Positions 28,451 through 38,107 of a DNA stretch of 64,000 nt are shown here, piece by piece. Origin of the DNA: Gimesia maris (GTDB lineage Bacteria > Planctomycetota > Planctomycetia > Planctomycetales > Planctomycetaceae); contig NZ_CP042910.1 in the NCBI RefSeq assembly GCF_008298035.1, positions 7,130,001 to 7,194,000 of the forward strand, in the 5' to 3' direction. A program made the translations under genes and the position numbers. Position 1 is the first letter of the stretch; each line of letters begins with the position of its first letter. Under the pieces are notes generated by a model. It saw nothing but the letters and a program-made list of their open reading frames with translations. It was not told the DNA's origin and searched no databases.

Positions 28451-29419
28451 ATGACCTCGCATTCATTCAGAACCATTATCGCGTGCCTGGCTTTCACAAT
28501 CTGCCTGGGAGAAACAGGCTTTGCACAGAAGCCCCGACCGAACAGACCGCCTCAGTTCCGCGGAAACCTGATTGAACATCGCGACGTGGAATATGCGAAC
28601 GTGGATGGCTCCTCCCTGCTGCTGGATCTGTATCTGCCGCGCAATGTCAAAAATCCGCCGCTCGTCGTCTGGATTCATGGCGGGGGCTGGCGCGGCGGCA
28701 ACAAAGGACGCGGCGGCAAATTTGTGCCGCTGCTGACCGATGCCGGCTACGCGTGTGCCAGCATCAATTATCGACTCAGCGGCGAAGCAAAGTTCCCGGC
28801 CCAGATCAACGACTGCAAAGCCGCCATTCGCTGGTTGCGGGCCCATGCGAAGAAATATGGATACGATGCCACACGCATCGGCGTCGGTGGCGCTTCCGCA
28901 GGCGGGCACTTGGTCGCGTTACTGGGAACCAGCGGCGGAATCAGAGATCTGGAAGGCAGCGTCGGCAAACACCTCGACCAGTCCAGCAGCGTGCAGGCGG
29001 TCTGTGACATGTGGGGGCCGACCGACTTTCTGCAGATGGACAAGCACGCTTTACCCGGTTCGCGGCTCAAACACAACGATCCCCGCTCCCCCGAATCACT
29101 GCTGATTGGCGGCCCGATCCTGGAACACAAGGACCGCGTCGCGCGGGCCAACCCGATCACCTACATCGACAAACAGGACCCTCCGTTCCTGATCATTCAC
29201 GGCTCCAAAGACCCCGCGGTCCCCGTACATCAGAGTATCATTCTGGAAAAGGCGCTCAAGAAAAATAAGGTGCCCGCGCAACTGCACATCGTCGAAAACG
29301 CCGGTCACGGCGGCCCGGAATTCAACGCCCCCAAAATCAACAAAATGATCGTCGAATTCTTCGATGCGCAGCTGAAGCAGTCCCCAAAAGAGCCCGAAAA
29401 AAGACAGCAGAAAAAATAA
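28451..29419 (+). CDS. Exported alpha/beta hydrolase (BD-FAE-like esterase)
   Basis: 322 residues from the ATG at 28451, which has a good AGGAG; a longer frame from 28406 is unlikely. Residues 1-27 are a signal peptide (cut near AQKPRP). The catalytic set is visible: HGGGWRGG (oxyanion hole), GVGGASAGGHLVAL (nucleophile serine), GSKDPAVP (acid) and ENAGHGGP (histidine). It matches BD-FAE/dienelactone-hydrolase-like esterases used for carbohydrate-ester or small-ester cleavage. It acts outside the cytoplasm. The short C-terminal tail is Lys- and Gln-rich. Confidence 0.88.
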   Translation: MTSHSFRTIIACLAFTICLGETGFAQKPRPNRPPQFRGNLIEHRDVEYANVDGSSLLLDLYLPRNVKNPPLVVWIHGGGWRGGNKGRGGKFVPLLTDAGYACASINYRLSGEAKFPAQINDCKAAIRWLRAHAKKYGYDATRIGVGGASAGGHLVALLGTSGGIRDLEGSVGKHLDQSSSVQAVCDMWGPTDFLQMDKHALPGSRLKHNDPRSPESLLIGGPILEHKDRVARANPITYIDKQDPPFLIIHGSKDPAVPVHQSIILEKALKKNKVPAQLHIVENAGHGGPEFNAPKINKMIVEFFDAQLKQSPKEPEKRQQKK

Positions 29420-29542
29420 CGGAATCGGGTCAACAGCGGAATACTCTGGAACCAGGCGGCGGATGCTGTCATACTGACTGCTGACGATTGAGGCTGTTGT
29501 CTCAATTGAACCCATTTCGTCATTTCTCCAAAGGATTTCAGA

Positions 29543-30373
29543 ATGACGTCTGCTCCCGGACCTGACAGTGCCAGCAATACCGCATCCAGTCGACGGAATT
29601 TTCTCACCGCTACCGCCGGCATTGCCGCTGGTCTGTTGCCCGCTACTTTATCAGCAGAGGAACCCACCATGCCCTCGGTCTCCACGCGCCCCAAATGTCT
29701 GTTCTTTGATGTCAACGAAACGCTGCTCGATCTGGATGCGATGAAACAGAGTGTCGCGGCAGCACTGGGAGGCCGCCCCGATCTGCTGCCGCTGTGGTTC
29801 ACGACGATGCTGCAGCATTCCCTGGTAGCGACTGTCGGCGATCACTACGAGGATTTCGGCGTGATCGGCGCTGCCACACTGCAGATGGTGGCCCGCAACC
29901 AGGGCATCGATCTTTCAGACGATGCTGCGAAGCAGGCACTCGCACCGATCCGCTCTCTGCCGGCCCACCCCGATGTGAGGCCGGCCCTCGAACAGTTAAA
30001 AGAAGCGGGCTACCGCATGGTAACACTGACCAATTCCTCACAGGCGGGCGTCGATGCGCAAATGAAAAACGCCGGTCTGACGGATCTGTTCGAAGACCGT
30101 TTGAGTGTGGAAGACGTGCAGATGTTCAAACCGCACAGCCACGTTTACAAATGGGCGTCGCGCAAAATGAACGTGCCCCCGGAAGACTGCATGCTGATCG
30201 CCGCCCACGGCTGGGACATCGCCGGTGCCCTCTGGGCCGGCTGGCGCGGCGCCTTCGTCGCCCGCCCCGGTGCCCAACTCTACCCCCTGGCCAAGCAACC
30301 CGAAATCAACCAACCGGAAATGCAACAGGTGGCTACACAGTTACTGCAACTGGGCGGGGACTGTTGTTCGTGA
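29543..30373 (+). CDS. Tat-exported haloacid dehalogenase type II-like protein
   Basis: 276 residues; AAAGGA precedes the ATG. Residues 1-36 carry a twin-arginine signal (SRRNFLTATAGIAAG) before a HAD domain. The nucleophile aspartate is in FFDVNETLLDLD; other loops are TLTNSSQAGVDAQ and EDVQMFKPHSHVYKW, with the terminal motif AAHGWDIAGALWAGW. This arrangement is that of L-2-haloacid dehalogenase type II. Export by Tat is unusual for the family, which is normally cytoplasmic. Substrate unknown; haloacid, phosphate ester or oxo-acid are possible. A short repeat copy follows 25 bp after the stop. Confidence 0.82.
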   Translation: MTSAPGPDSASNTASSRRNFLTATAGIAAGLLPATLSAEEPTMPSVSTRPKCLFFDVNETLLDLDAMKQSVAAALGGRPDLLPLWFTTMLQHSLVATVGDHYEDFGVIGAATLQMVARNQGIDLSDDAAKQALAPIRSLPAHPDVRPALEQLKEAGYRMVTLTNSSQAGVDAQMKNAGLTDLFEDRLSVEDVQMFKPHSHVYKWASRKMNVPPEDCMLIAAHGWDIAGALWAGWRGAFVARPGAQLYPLAKQPEINQPEMQQVATQLLQLGGDCCS

Positions 30374-30398
30374 GCCAGAAATCTTGAAAGCAGAATTA

Positions 30399-30429
30399 AT
30401 TTCGTGTGGTTTCGTGCTTTTCGTGGTAG
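30399..30429 (-). repeat. ACCACGAAA repeat, reverse, after HAD gene
   Basis: Reverse-oriented TTTCGTGTGGTTTCG...TTCGTGGTAG segment 25 bp past the HAD stop codon. It faces a forward full copy at 30531-30622, forming an inverted pair about 100 bp apart. Confidence 0.85.
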
Positions 30430-30530
30430 AAAAAATGCATGTTGGAATGTTTTAACGGATTGCATTCGGGGTTACCCTTTCTATTACATCAGTCGAACGG
30501 AGTTCACTCCGGTGTATGCAAATTGATTGC

Positions 30531-30622
30531 TACCACGAAAAACACGAAACTTCACGAAAAGCAAAATAATGGGTGGGCCCGGATAGACATCCGGGCCGAG
30601 CGCAGCGAGCAGGAAACTGTCA
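30531..30622 (+). repeat. ACCACGAAA repeat, full forward copy
   Basis: Three ACGAAA boxes, then a hairpin with arms GGCCCGGAT (30576-30584) and ATCCGGGCC (30589-30597), then the tail GAGCGCAGCGAGCAGG. The stem bases differ from the copies at 8.6 and 35.3 kb but remain paired. Confidence 0.85.
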
Positions 30623-30795
30623 GGAAAAGCGAAGAGTCCGGGAGCGACTGGCTTTGCATTGCCGCACTGCGAATTTTTTTAAGGGACCCGTTCCGAGCAC
30701 AAATCTAAATCGAATCTCGCCAGGTGAGCGGTCACTCGGGTCCGCACCCTGATTTGGTGGGGTCGGTAATGTTTCCCGCGTCTGAATGCTTTCCC

Positions 30796-30852
30796 TGTCA
30801 GTCTCCCGTTGTCTGCGACAACCCCGAATTACATTCGGGGCTACCCGGTTGG
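30796..30852 (-). repeat. ACCACGAAA repeat, reverse, hairpin half only
   Basis: Reverse copy lacking the ACGAAA part. It shows the GTTGTC-GCA-GACAAC hairpin variant (on the minus strand) followed by CCCCGAAT/ATTCGGGG. Confidence 0.7.
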
Positions 30853-30888
30853 GATTATTTTATGGTGTTACATCGGCACCGTCGGTCA

Positions 30889-30972
30889 AGCCGAGCGGTG
30901 GCACACGGACGTCTGATCTGGTAAGACACATTGCAGTTTATTATTGAGGATACCGTGTGCCACGGTCCGGCT
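30889..30972. repeat. Inverted repeat with 20-bp arms
   Basis: Arms at 30889-30908 and 30953-30972 pair with three mismatches, sharing GTGGCACACGG and its complement, 44 bp apart. A second small dyad, CACGG/CCGTG with CCGG steps, overlaps the right arm (30961-30984). No coding potential. Resembles a small REP/MITE-type palindrome. Confidence 0.6.
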
Positions 30973-31273
30973 CGTCCGGCCGTGAAAAACAGTTGACGGA
31001 CACCACTCGGCAGACTCAATCAAAGCCAGACAATCTCACTTAAGTAAGATGCGTCAGCAGGCTAATTTCCATAATTCTGAAGTGTTATCGATTTAAATAT
31101 CTCCCGTTACAACACAAATTTTCACGCAATCTGCCATTAAAACCCTCTCTTTCACCAGTTCCCACCGGTATTCCCACAATTCCCGCCTGAAACCCTTCGC
31201 GCTGCCGAACTTTCGTTTCATAATGCGGGTCAATCCTGTTGGCTGGTCCTGTTTCTTTTTCTATTGATGTCTG
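30973..31273. other. Non-coding stretch before the helicase gene
   Basis: Together with the repeat block 30374-30972 this makes 900 bp without a gene. After the inverted repeat I see nothing recognisable except the probable promoter region of the helicase gene. Confidence 0.45.
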
Positions 31274-34200
31274 ATGTCCCGCGGTGATGTGAATTCGGCT
31301 GCTGCTGACGCTGGTGCTGCCAGTGTGGCTTCGACTGCTGCGCTGTCGGAACTGCCGAAACTGATTTCACAGGCGATGGCCGGCGACCAGTTTCGCTTCT
31401 CACAACGACTGCGATCGATCCGGCAGGCACAGAAAAGTAAAAAGCCGTTCGATAAAAATCTGCAGCGGCTGCGGGAGGAACTGGAGAAATCACTGGCCCG
31501 CCGCGACGAACGGCTCAAGCGCTGCCCTAAAATCACGTTTGACCAGAGTCTGCCGATCCATCAGGAACTGGCGACCATTCAGAAGACGATTGAAGAGAAC
31601 CAGGTGGTCATCGTCTGCGGAGAAACCGGCTCGGGGAAATCGACGCAGCTCCCCAAATTACTCCTGTCGATGGGACGCGGAATCAGCGGCATCATCGGGC
31701 ATACTCAACCCCGCCGGATCGCCGCCCGCTCGGTTGCCGCCCGTATCTCAGAGGAACTGGGCCGTGAACAGGGAACCGCCTGTGGCTTCAAGATTCGCTT
31801 CACCGACACCACGAACCCGAACACCTACATCAAGCTGATGACTGACGGCATTCTGCTGGCGGAAACTCAGACCGACAGCTTCCTCAATCAGTACGATACG
31901 ATCATCATCGACGAAGCACACGAACGTTCGTTGAACATCGACTTCCTGCTCGGCTTTCTCAAACGCCTGCTCCCCAAACGCAGAGACCTGCGGGTGATCA
32001 TCACCTCGGCGACGATTGATGCGGAACGCTTCAGCGAACATTTTGCCGGCAGCGAAGGACCGGCGCCGATTCTGAATGTCTCGGGACGGACGTATCCGGT
32101 CGAGATTCGCTATCGTCCCTTTGATGATGAACCGGCTGGTAAAGAGGCGGGCAAAGAAACGGGCAATAAATCGCAGAACAGTTCCCGCGATGAACAGTCA
32201 CAACTGGCGGATGCGGTCAACGAACTGGCGGCCATTGATGACGGCGACATCCTGATTTTTGTCGCGACTGAATGGGATATTCGTGAGACAGCCAAACTGT
32301 TACGCGGTCGATCGATCATCGGCGATGATGGCGGACGGCAGACTGAGATTGTGCCTCTCTACGGACGACTGTCGACGGCGGAACAGAACAAGGTCTTTCG
32401 TCCTTCCTCGTATCGGCGGATTGTGATTGCAACCAACGTCGCAGAATCGTCGATCACAGTGCCCGGCATCCGCTATGTGATTGATACGGGGCTGGCACGC
32501 ATCAGCCGTTATTCGAGTCGCTCACAGGTGCAGCGTCTGCCGATTGAAGCGGTCTCGCAGGCGTCCGCCAATCAGCGAGCCGGTCGCTGCGGTCGTGTCG
32601 CACCGGGGATCTGTATCCGACTCTACAGCGAAGCCGACTATAAGAGCCGCGATGAATTCACGTCGCCCGAAATCCTGCGCACCAACCTGGCGTCGGTCAT
32701 TCTGCAGACGCTGAACATGAGGCTGGGCGCGATTGAAGAGTTCCCGTTTATCGATCCCCCCAAGCCCACCGCGATCCGCGATGGCTACAGTACGCTGTTC
32801 GAACTGGGAGCGATTGACGAACAGAACCGGCTGACCGACATTGGCCGCAAGATCAGTCGCCTGCCGGTCGACCCGCGTATCGCACGCATGATTCTGGCGG
32901 CACACGACGAAAACTGTCTGCACGAAATCCTGATCATCGCCGCAGCCCTGGAACTGCAGGACCCGCGAGAACGACCGATTGAAAAACAGCAGGCCGCCGA
33001 CGAAGCCCACGAACAGTTTCGCGACCCCGATTCGGATTTCCTCAGCTTTCTCAAACTGTGGGACTTCTACCACAAGTTGAAAGAGGAGCAGTCACACAGC
33101 AAGCTGCGACGCGCGTGTGTGCAGAATTTTCTGTCATACAACCGGCTGCGGGAGTGGGCAGATATCTTTCGTCAACTGCGTCAACTGGTGGAAGAGAGCG
33201 GGATCAAACCACATCCGCGGAAAGACGATTCGGCGGCCATTCATCGTGCGCTCTTGCCCGGCCTGCTGTCGAACATCGCCATGCGTTCGGACTCGCACGA
33301 ATACACGGGAGCAGGACAGCAGAAGTATTTTCTCTGGCCTGGCTCGGGAATTTTTGAGAAGAAGCCCAAGTGGATCATTTCCGCCGAGCTGATCGAAACC
33401 AGTAAACGCTACGCGCGAACCGTCGCGAAGATTTCGCCCAACTGGATTGAGCCGGCGGCGCCGCACCTGGTGAAGAAGAGCTGGAGCGATCCCCGCTGGA
33501 ACGGCGAAGCTGCTTCAGCAGTCGCTGCGGAAAAAGTGACGCTGTTTGGATTGACCATCGTGCCCCGTCGCTCAGTGCATTATGGCAAGATCGATCCCGA
33601 GCATTCGCGGACCCTGTTATTGCAGTACGGCCTCGTCGAAGGTGACATTAATATCAACGTCGATTTTCTGGCGCACAATCAGAAATTCATCGAAGATCTG
33701 GAACAGCAGCAGGCCCGCTCGCGTCGGTACGATTTGATTCCTTCGCAGGAACAGCAGTTCGCCTATTATGATCAGCGAATTCCCGAAGACGTGTATGATG
33801 GTGTGAGCCTGAAGAAGTGGTGGAAAGTCGCCAGCCTTAAAACGCCGACGCTGCTGAATATGCGGCTGGAAGATTTTTTCGATACGCAGTCGGAAGAGAT
33901 TGACGAAGGCGAATTCCCGGACGCGATCAACATGGGCAAGATGCAATTCCCGCTGGAATATCATCTGGAGCCGGGTGCCGAAGAAGACGGCGTCACCGTG
34001 TCGATTCCGCAGGAGAGTCTGAACCAACTTTCACCGCAACGACTGGGCTGGCTCGTGCCGGGACTGCTGGAAGAAAAAGTGGCCGCGATGATCAAGGCGC
34101 TGCCTAAAGCGGTTCGCCGCATGCTGGTGCCAGCACCTGAAACGGCAAAGCAGGTCGTCAGTAAACTGGAGTTCGGCAAAGGGTCGTTTGAAGAGACGGT

Positions 34201-35278
34201 GGCCGAGATGCTGTCGCAGATCTCCGGCGAGCGGATTACCGCCGACCAGTTCGAGATCCAGCGTCTGCCTCAACATCTGCAGATGAATATCCGCGTGCTC
34301 GACCAGGGGGGCGACGCGATCGCCGTCAATCGGAATCTGACTCAACTGCGACAGGAATATGGTTCGAAAGCCGCCAGCAGTTTTACGGCTCTCTCCGATG
34401 ATCACTGGAGCCAGTCTGGCCTGACGGACTGGACGTTCGGAGATTTTCCGGCAGAGGTGCAGATTCAACACGATCAGCTTTCGCTCACCGGCTTTCCGAG
34501 TTTAGTCGATGAACAGACCTCCGTGGCGCTCTGCCTGCGGGATGCGCCCGAACGGGCCGCTTATGAAACGCGGTTTGGTTTGCGAAGGCTGTTCATTCTG
34601 TCGGAACACAAGCGGTTGAAAGCCCAGGTCGAACACTTACCCGACCTGAACCGGATCTCATTGTACGCAACCGCAATCGGCGGGATCAATTTGCGGGAAC
34701 AACTGGTCGAACTGCTGGCAGAACGGACCCTGTTTGGCAAGAAAGAACAACTGCCAAGAAACGAGGCCCAGTATCGTCAGCTGGTGAAAGAGTGGCGGAA
34801 CCAGATTCCGGTCGCCGCGCAGGATCTGGCGAGTCTGCTGCCGGGACTGTTTGAGCAGTATCACAAGATGAAGGTGACACTCGATAAAACCAAGGTACCC
34901 GCGTGGAGCGAGCCGCTGCATGACATGCGGGCACAACTGAATGCGATGATCAACAACCGCTTCCTGGTCAGCACGCCTTACCCCTGGCTGCAACAGTTCT
35001 CCCGTTATCTGCAAGGCATGGAGATGCGGCTGAGCAAGCTGGGGGGAACCGGCCTCAAGAAAGATATCGCGAACATTCGCAGTATCTCACGTTACTTCGA
35101 ATTGTATTCACAGCGGGCCCGGCAGCATCACGAACGGGAGATTGTGGATCCGCAGCTGATCAAATTCCGCTGGATGCTGGAGGAACTACGCGTGTCGCTG
35201 TTCGCCCAGAAGCTGGGGACGGCCTTGAAGGTCTCGCCGAAAATTCTGGATCAGCAGTGGGCGGCGGTGCGAGACTGA
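31274..35278 (+). CDS. hrpA: ATP-dependent RNA helicase HrpA
   Basis: 1334 residues, close to E. coli HrpA. The DEAH-box motor is complete: Walker [31 protein letters not shown], and motif [16 protein letters not shown]-terminal half typical of HrpA (HA2, OB and DUF3418 domains) fills residues about 660-1330. This protein unwinds RNA and acts in mRNA processing and ribosome rescue in E. coli. The N-terminus is Ala-rich and has no strong ribosome site, so the start is uncertain by a few codons. It stands alone, bounded by repeats on both sides, with a full repeat copy nine bp after its stop. Confidence 0.93.
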   Translation: MSRGDVNSAAADAGAASVASTAALSELPKLISQAMAGDQFRFSQRLRSIRQAQKSKKPFDKNLQRLREELEKSLARRDERLKRCPKITFDQSLPIHQELATIQKTIEENQVVIVCGETGSGKSTQLPKLLLSMGRGISGIIGHTQPRRIAARSVAARISEELGREQGTACGFKIRFTDTTNPNTYIKLMTDGILLAETQTDSFLNQYDTIIIDEAHERSLNIDFLLGFLKRLLPKRRDLRVIITSATIDAERFSEHFAGSEGPAPILNVSGRTYPVEIRYRPFDDEPAGKEAGKETGNKSQNSSRDEQSQLADAVNELAAIDDGDILIFVATEWDIRETAKLLRGRSIIGDDGGRQTEIVPLYGRLSTAEQNKVFRPSSYRRIVIATNVAESSITVPGIRYVIDTGLARISRYSSRSQVQRLPIEAVSQASANQRAGRCGRVAPGICIRLYSEADYKSRDEFTSPEILRTNLASVILQTLNMRLGAIEEFPFIDPPKPTAIRDGYSTLFELGAIDEQNRLTDIGRKISRLPVDPRIARMILAAHDENCLHEILIIAAALELQDPRERPIEKQQAADEAHEQFRDPDSDFLSFLKLWDFYHKLKEEQSHSKLRRACVQNFLSYNRLREWADIFRQLRQLVEESGIKPHPRKDDSAAIHRALLPGLLSNIAMRSDSHEYTGAGQQKYFLWPGSGIFEKKPKWIISAELIETSKRYARTVAKISPNWIEPAAPHLVKKSWSDPRWNGEAASAVAAEKVTLFGLTIVPRRSVHYGKIDPEHSRTLLLQYGLVEGDININVDFLAHNQKFIEDLEQQQARSRRYDLIPSQEQQFAYYDQRIPEDVYDGVSLKKWWKVASLKTPTLLNMRLEDFFDTQSEEIDEGEFPDAINMGKMQFPLEYHLEPGAEEDGVTVSIPQESLNQLSPQRLGWLVPGLLEEKVAAMIKALPKAVRRMLVPAPETAKQVVSKLEFGKGSFEETVAEMLSQISGERITADQFEIQRLPQHLQMNIRVLDQGGDAIAVNRNLTQLRQEYGSKAASSFTALSDDHWSQSGLTDWTFGDFPAEVQIQHDQLSLTGFPSLVDEQTSVALCLRDAPERAAYETRFGLRRLFILSEHKRLKAQVEHLPDLNRISLYATAIGGINLREQLVELLAERTLFGKKEQLPRNEAQYRQLVKEWRNQIPVAAQDLASLLPGLFEQYHKMKVTLDKTKVPAWSEPLHDMRAQLNAMINNRFLVSTPYPWLQQFSRYLQGMEMRLSKLGGTGLKKDIANIRSISRYFELYSQRARQHHEREIVDPQLIKFRWMLEELRVSLFAQKLGTALKVSPKILDQQWAAVRD

Positions 35279-35287
35279 TTTTTTCTG

Positions 35288-35375
35288 CTACCACGAAAAA
35301 CACGAAACCACACGAAAAAAACAAGGGGTGGTACCGAATGCAATTCGGTACGAGCGCAGCGAGCAGGAAACTGAC
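35288..35375 (+). repeat. ACCACGAAA repeat, full forward copy after hrpA
   Basis: Starts nine bp past the hrpA stop. Three ACGAAA boxes, a hairpin with arms GTACCGAAT (35331-35339) and ATTCGGTAC (35343-35351), then GAGCGCAGCGAGCAGG. Clean example of the type-A tail. Confidence 0.88.
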
Positions 35376-35430
35376 AGAGTCAGCGATCATTTCAGGTAGG
35401 AAAATCGCATTCGTTTGAACATCTTCACTC

Positions 35431-35482
35431 TCATTTCCTGTTGTCTTCGACAATCCCGGATTACATCCGGGACCACCCGAGG
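35431..35482 (-). repeat. ACCACGAAA repeat, reverse hairpin half
   Basis: Reverse copy with the GTTGTC-type hairpin (one mismatch) and TCCCGGAT/ATCCGGGA, lacking the ACGAAA part. With the copy at 35288 it forms an inverted pair. Confidence 0.7.
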
Positions 35483-35509
35483 TTGTTGTAATGTATCAGG
35501 TTTGAAAGT

Positions 35510-35552
35510 GTTACCCATGTGTCCGAACGGCTGTTACCCATGTGTCCGAACA
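35510..35552 (+). repeat. Tandem ATGTGTCCGAAC motif
   Basis: Two tandem copies of GTTACCCATGTGTCCGAAC, 23 bp apart. The same motif occurs in reverse at 8188-8212, and degenerate forms (CCATGTGTCCGCCCG) at 8546, 8798, 50902 and 53981. Confidence 0.75.
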
Positions 35553-35575
35553 GCTTGTTTAATCCCTTGATCCAT

Positions 35576-35608
35576 AAAAAAAGCCGGCCCCCGAAAGAGC
35601 CGGCTTTT
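35576..35608 (-). terminator. Rho-independent terminator of the rraA-like gene
   Basis: Perfect 10-bp arms 35579-35588 and 35599-35608. On the minus strand the stem runs into seven U from the A run 35576-35582. Located 28 bp past the stop at 35637. It may also stop + strand readthrough from hrpA. Confidence 0.82.
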
Positions 35609-35636
35609 CACTGTATCACTTTGACGTGAGAATCAA

Positions 35637-36368
35637 CTATTCGCCGCGGAGTCGTTTGCCGAGCTTGGCGATTTCGGCTCCCAGTTCTTTACGGGCTTCG
35701 CCGAGACCTTCCGGTGTCAGGTTACCGGTTTTGAGATAGTCGAGCACAATGTCTTCGGCTTTCATCAGATCTTTGCAGGCGTCAGCAACTTCGGAAGCGA
35801 TTTCGGTCGGGATCGTGGTCACGCCGTTCAAATCGCCGTGCAGCAGGTCACCGGGATAAATGGGGATGCCGCCAACGGTCACGGGGACATTCACCTGCAG
35901 CGTGTGGCAGTAACCGTGGGCACAGTTGGTGCCGTTGGTGAAAGCGGGGAAGTCGAGGGCTTCGACCTGATCCAAGTCGCGACCGGCACCTGATGTGATG
36001 ATGCCTTTGGCACCGTAGGCTTTGTAGGTGGAGCACATGACTTCGCCGAAGGTGGCGGACGCGGTGGGTTCGTCGATGTCCTGGTAGACGACAACGGGAG
36101 CACCGGGCAGAGATTCGAACGCAGCAACCTGAGCATCGAGGCCGGAATAGACGTCGCCGCTGCGGGGAGGCGCCATGCTGCGGAAGGTGGACGTCAACGC
36201 ATAGCCGACCATGGGAGGCATCTTGGGAAAGCAGGCTTTGATCGAATCATTCATATAGCCGGTATTGCGGGGGCGAATGTTCCAGAGTTCGATCACGTTG
36301 CAGACGGTAGGGGTGTCGTATTTGGCAAGTTCTTCAAGAGCAGCAGCAGAGAGGCCTTCGGTGGACAT
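35637..36368 (-). CDS. RraA-family protein (HMG aldolase-like)
   Basis: 243 residues. The fold is that of RraA and 4-hydroxy-4-methyl-2-oxoglutarate aldolase: [18 protein letters not shown] supplies the catalytic Arg-Asp pair, and [17 protein letters not shown] is the family loop. RraA inhibitors lack catalysis while aldolases use divalent metal; which this is cannot be decided from sequence, though planctomycete members are usually annotated as aldolase-like. Its gene lies 135 bp downstream of the LarA-like gene on the same strand, suggesting a shared transcript and acid metabolism. Ends at a strong terminator. Confidence 0.88.
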   Translation of the reverse strand: MSTEGLSAAALEELAKYDTPTVCNVIELWNIRPRNTGYMNDSIKACFPKMPPMVGYALTSTFRSMAPPRSGDVYSGLDAQVAAFESLPGAPVVVYQDIDEPTASATFGEVMCSTYKAYGAKGIITSGAGRDLDQVEALDFPAFTNGTNCAHGYCHTLQVNVPVTVGGIPIYPGDLLHGDLNGVTTIPTEIASEVADACKDLMKAEDIVLDYLKTGNLTPEGLGEARKELGAEIAKLGKRLRGE

Positions 36369-36503
36369 GTCATTCTTTCTGTTGAGGTTAAATGAATTAG
36401 TGGAGTGTCATTTTCAAATTTTGGGTTGATCGATTTCATGAGAGTGCGACAACGGAGCACGTAAACAACACCTGCAACTCTCAATTTCCAGCTTGATAAA
36501 GCA

Positions 36504-37781
36504 TTAGTGTGGTGCGTTAAAAACGGGTGTCAGATTCTGTTCCGCGTCGAAAGCCAGTTCGAACGGTCCGGCAATGATTTCCAGATCGTCGCGACTGTTG
36601 ATTTCCTCCAGGTACGTTTCACTGACGATGACTTCGCTCAGTTCGAGTGTGTCAAATATCTGTACGATGCGGCTGGCTTCGGGAGAAACCAGGCCGATAG
36701 TCTGCAGGGCCGCCTCAATGGCTTCGCGGTCGGTCGGGTAGGCCAGCGGTACCATGGCTGCGGTCGGGTGACTACCAGTATTAGCGTTAATCCGGGTGAT
36801 TTTCCAGTCCACGCTGGCAACCGTGCGTTCATTCGTGAATTCAGCCAGACCGATGCCACAGGCATTGCCGTGTGTTTCTTCCGTCAACCCGCGAATCATG
36901 ATGCGTTTGACTGAGACCGCATCGCGTTCGGTGGCAGCGTGATCGTTAAACTTGCGACCGATGACGCAGGCATCCATTCCCGAACCACTGATGTTTTTCC
37001 CGATGCGATCGACGATCAGCAGGTCAGTCTGCGGGAAAGGAAGACGAGGCAGCCAGTCGCGGGCAATGTTGAGCAGCGCTTTTTCCCGTTCGTAAAACTT
37101 TTCAGGGGGCACGGATTCGATGAGCGCGGTCTGATCGTAGGAGTTTTCCACAATCGCCAGCCCGGCGACGACCGAGCATTTCTGCAGAATTGATTTGGCA
37201 ACCGCGTTGATGATTTCTTCAAAGCTGATGTCTTCGATCGCACGGTGATAAATTTTGGCCCCCTCATGTTTGCCCAGGCCGATGAGCATCATCTTATGCA
37301 GGCCGGATTCAATGTCGCCGACAAAACGGGTGTGCGGCTTCACGCGCCCGCAAATCAATACATGGTCGGCTTCATAGGCGTGCTTGTCGAAATGGACGGG
37401 AATGCCGTGCGAGGTGGTATCGACGATGACCGTTTCCATCGACGAGCGAACTTCCACTCCCATCGTTTCCGCTGTAATCCCATAAGCGGCAATCACTTCG
37501 GTCTGTCCCTCAGCGGTTCCACCGCCATGGCTGCCCATCGCGGGCACGATGAACGGGACCGCTTCGAGTGATTTCAGAAAGTCGACCGTGGTCTTGATGA
37601 TCAAGGCGATATTGGCGATGCCTCGACTGCCAACCGTGATCGCGACAGTCTCTCCCGGTTTGACTGTCTTCTCCAGATTGAGCTTCGCCAGTTCCGCATG
37701 AACCGTTTCAGCCACGTTCTCAATCCGAGAGGACGGGAAGTTCTGGCGGACTCGGTAAACTTTGGGAAGTGTCATATTCAT
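36504..37781 (-). CDS. LarA-like (DUF2088, lactate racemase domain) protein
   Basis: 425 residues. Motifs such as MGSHGGGTAEGQ (about residue 82), GRVKPHTRFVGDIESGLHKMM (140-160) and GLGKHEGAKIYHRAI are of the LarA/DUF2088 superfamily. Lactate racemase LarA carries a nickel pincer cofactor, and many homologues act on other 2-hydroxy acids or have lost the cofactor. I see no adjacent larB, larC or larE homologues, so cofactor supply would have to come from elsewhere. Its downstream neighbour is an RraA-like aldolase, so the pair might process a hydroxy acid to pyruvate-type products. That pairing is inference. Confidence 0.75.
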   Translation of the reverse strand: MNMTLPKVYRVRQNFPSSRIENVAETVHAELAKLNLEKTVKPGETVAITVGSRGIANIALIIKTTVDFLKSLEAVPFIVPAMGSHGGGTAEGQTEVIAAYGITAETMGVEVRSSMETVIVDTTSHGIPVHFDKHAYEADHVLICGRVKPHTRFVGDIESGLHKMMLIGLGKHEGAKIYHRAIEDISFEEIINAVAKSILQKCSVVAGLAIVENSYDQTALIESVPPEKFYEREKALLNIARDWLPRLPFPQTDLLIVDRIGKNISGSGMDACVIGRKFNDHAATERDAVSVKRIMIRGLTEETHGNACGIGLAEFTNERTVASVDWKITRINANTGSHPTAAMVPLAYPTDREAIEAALQTIGLVSPEASRIVQIFDTLELSEVIVSETYLEEINSRDDLEIIAGPFELAFDAEQNLTPVFNAPH

Positions 37782-38107
37782 GGCAGCGCTTCAGTTTATC
37801 AGGGAGTCAGATCATTCGATCGATCGGGGTTTACTTTATCCTGGCAATCTCTCCACCCGTATTGGCGGAACGGTGTAATGTGAAGAGTCTGTTATTGTAC
37901 GTGATTCATGCCGGATTACGCTACATTCGCGGGCTCTCACCGGTCAGAATAGTTCAGAACAGCCTGGTCGGAGCGAATGGCAAATGGAGGGTTGAGAAAA
38001 GTCTTGTCCTAAACCGTTAATTCCGATAACTTAACGATTCTGATTTGGAACATTGATCAGCAGGTCGAAACTGGATGTCGAACCTTGTTGCTGCAAGGAA
38101 GCAGGAT
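37782..38107. other. Divergent region upstream of the FlgG-like gene
   Basis: 326 bp between divergent genes. A short dyad CGTTAA...TTAACG (38015-38036) is the only visible structure. No convincing small gene; overlapping frames look incidental. Confidence 0.4.

Noticed and set aside
29305-29802. 165-residue minus-strand frame over the esterase/HAD boundary
   Set aside because: A shadow frame of two well-supported genes on the other strand.
37769-38020. 83-residue frame with a hydrophobic start
   Set aside because: Overlaps the start of the LarA-like gene and the divergent promoter region; no ribosome site or family resemblance.
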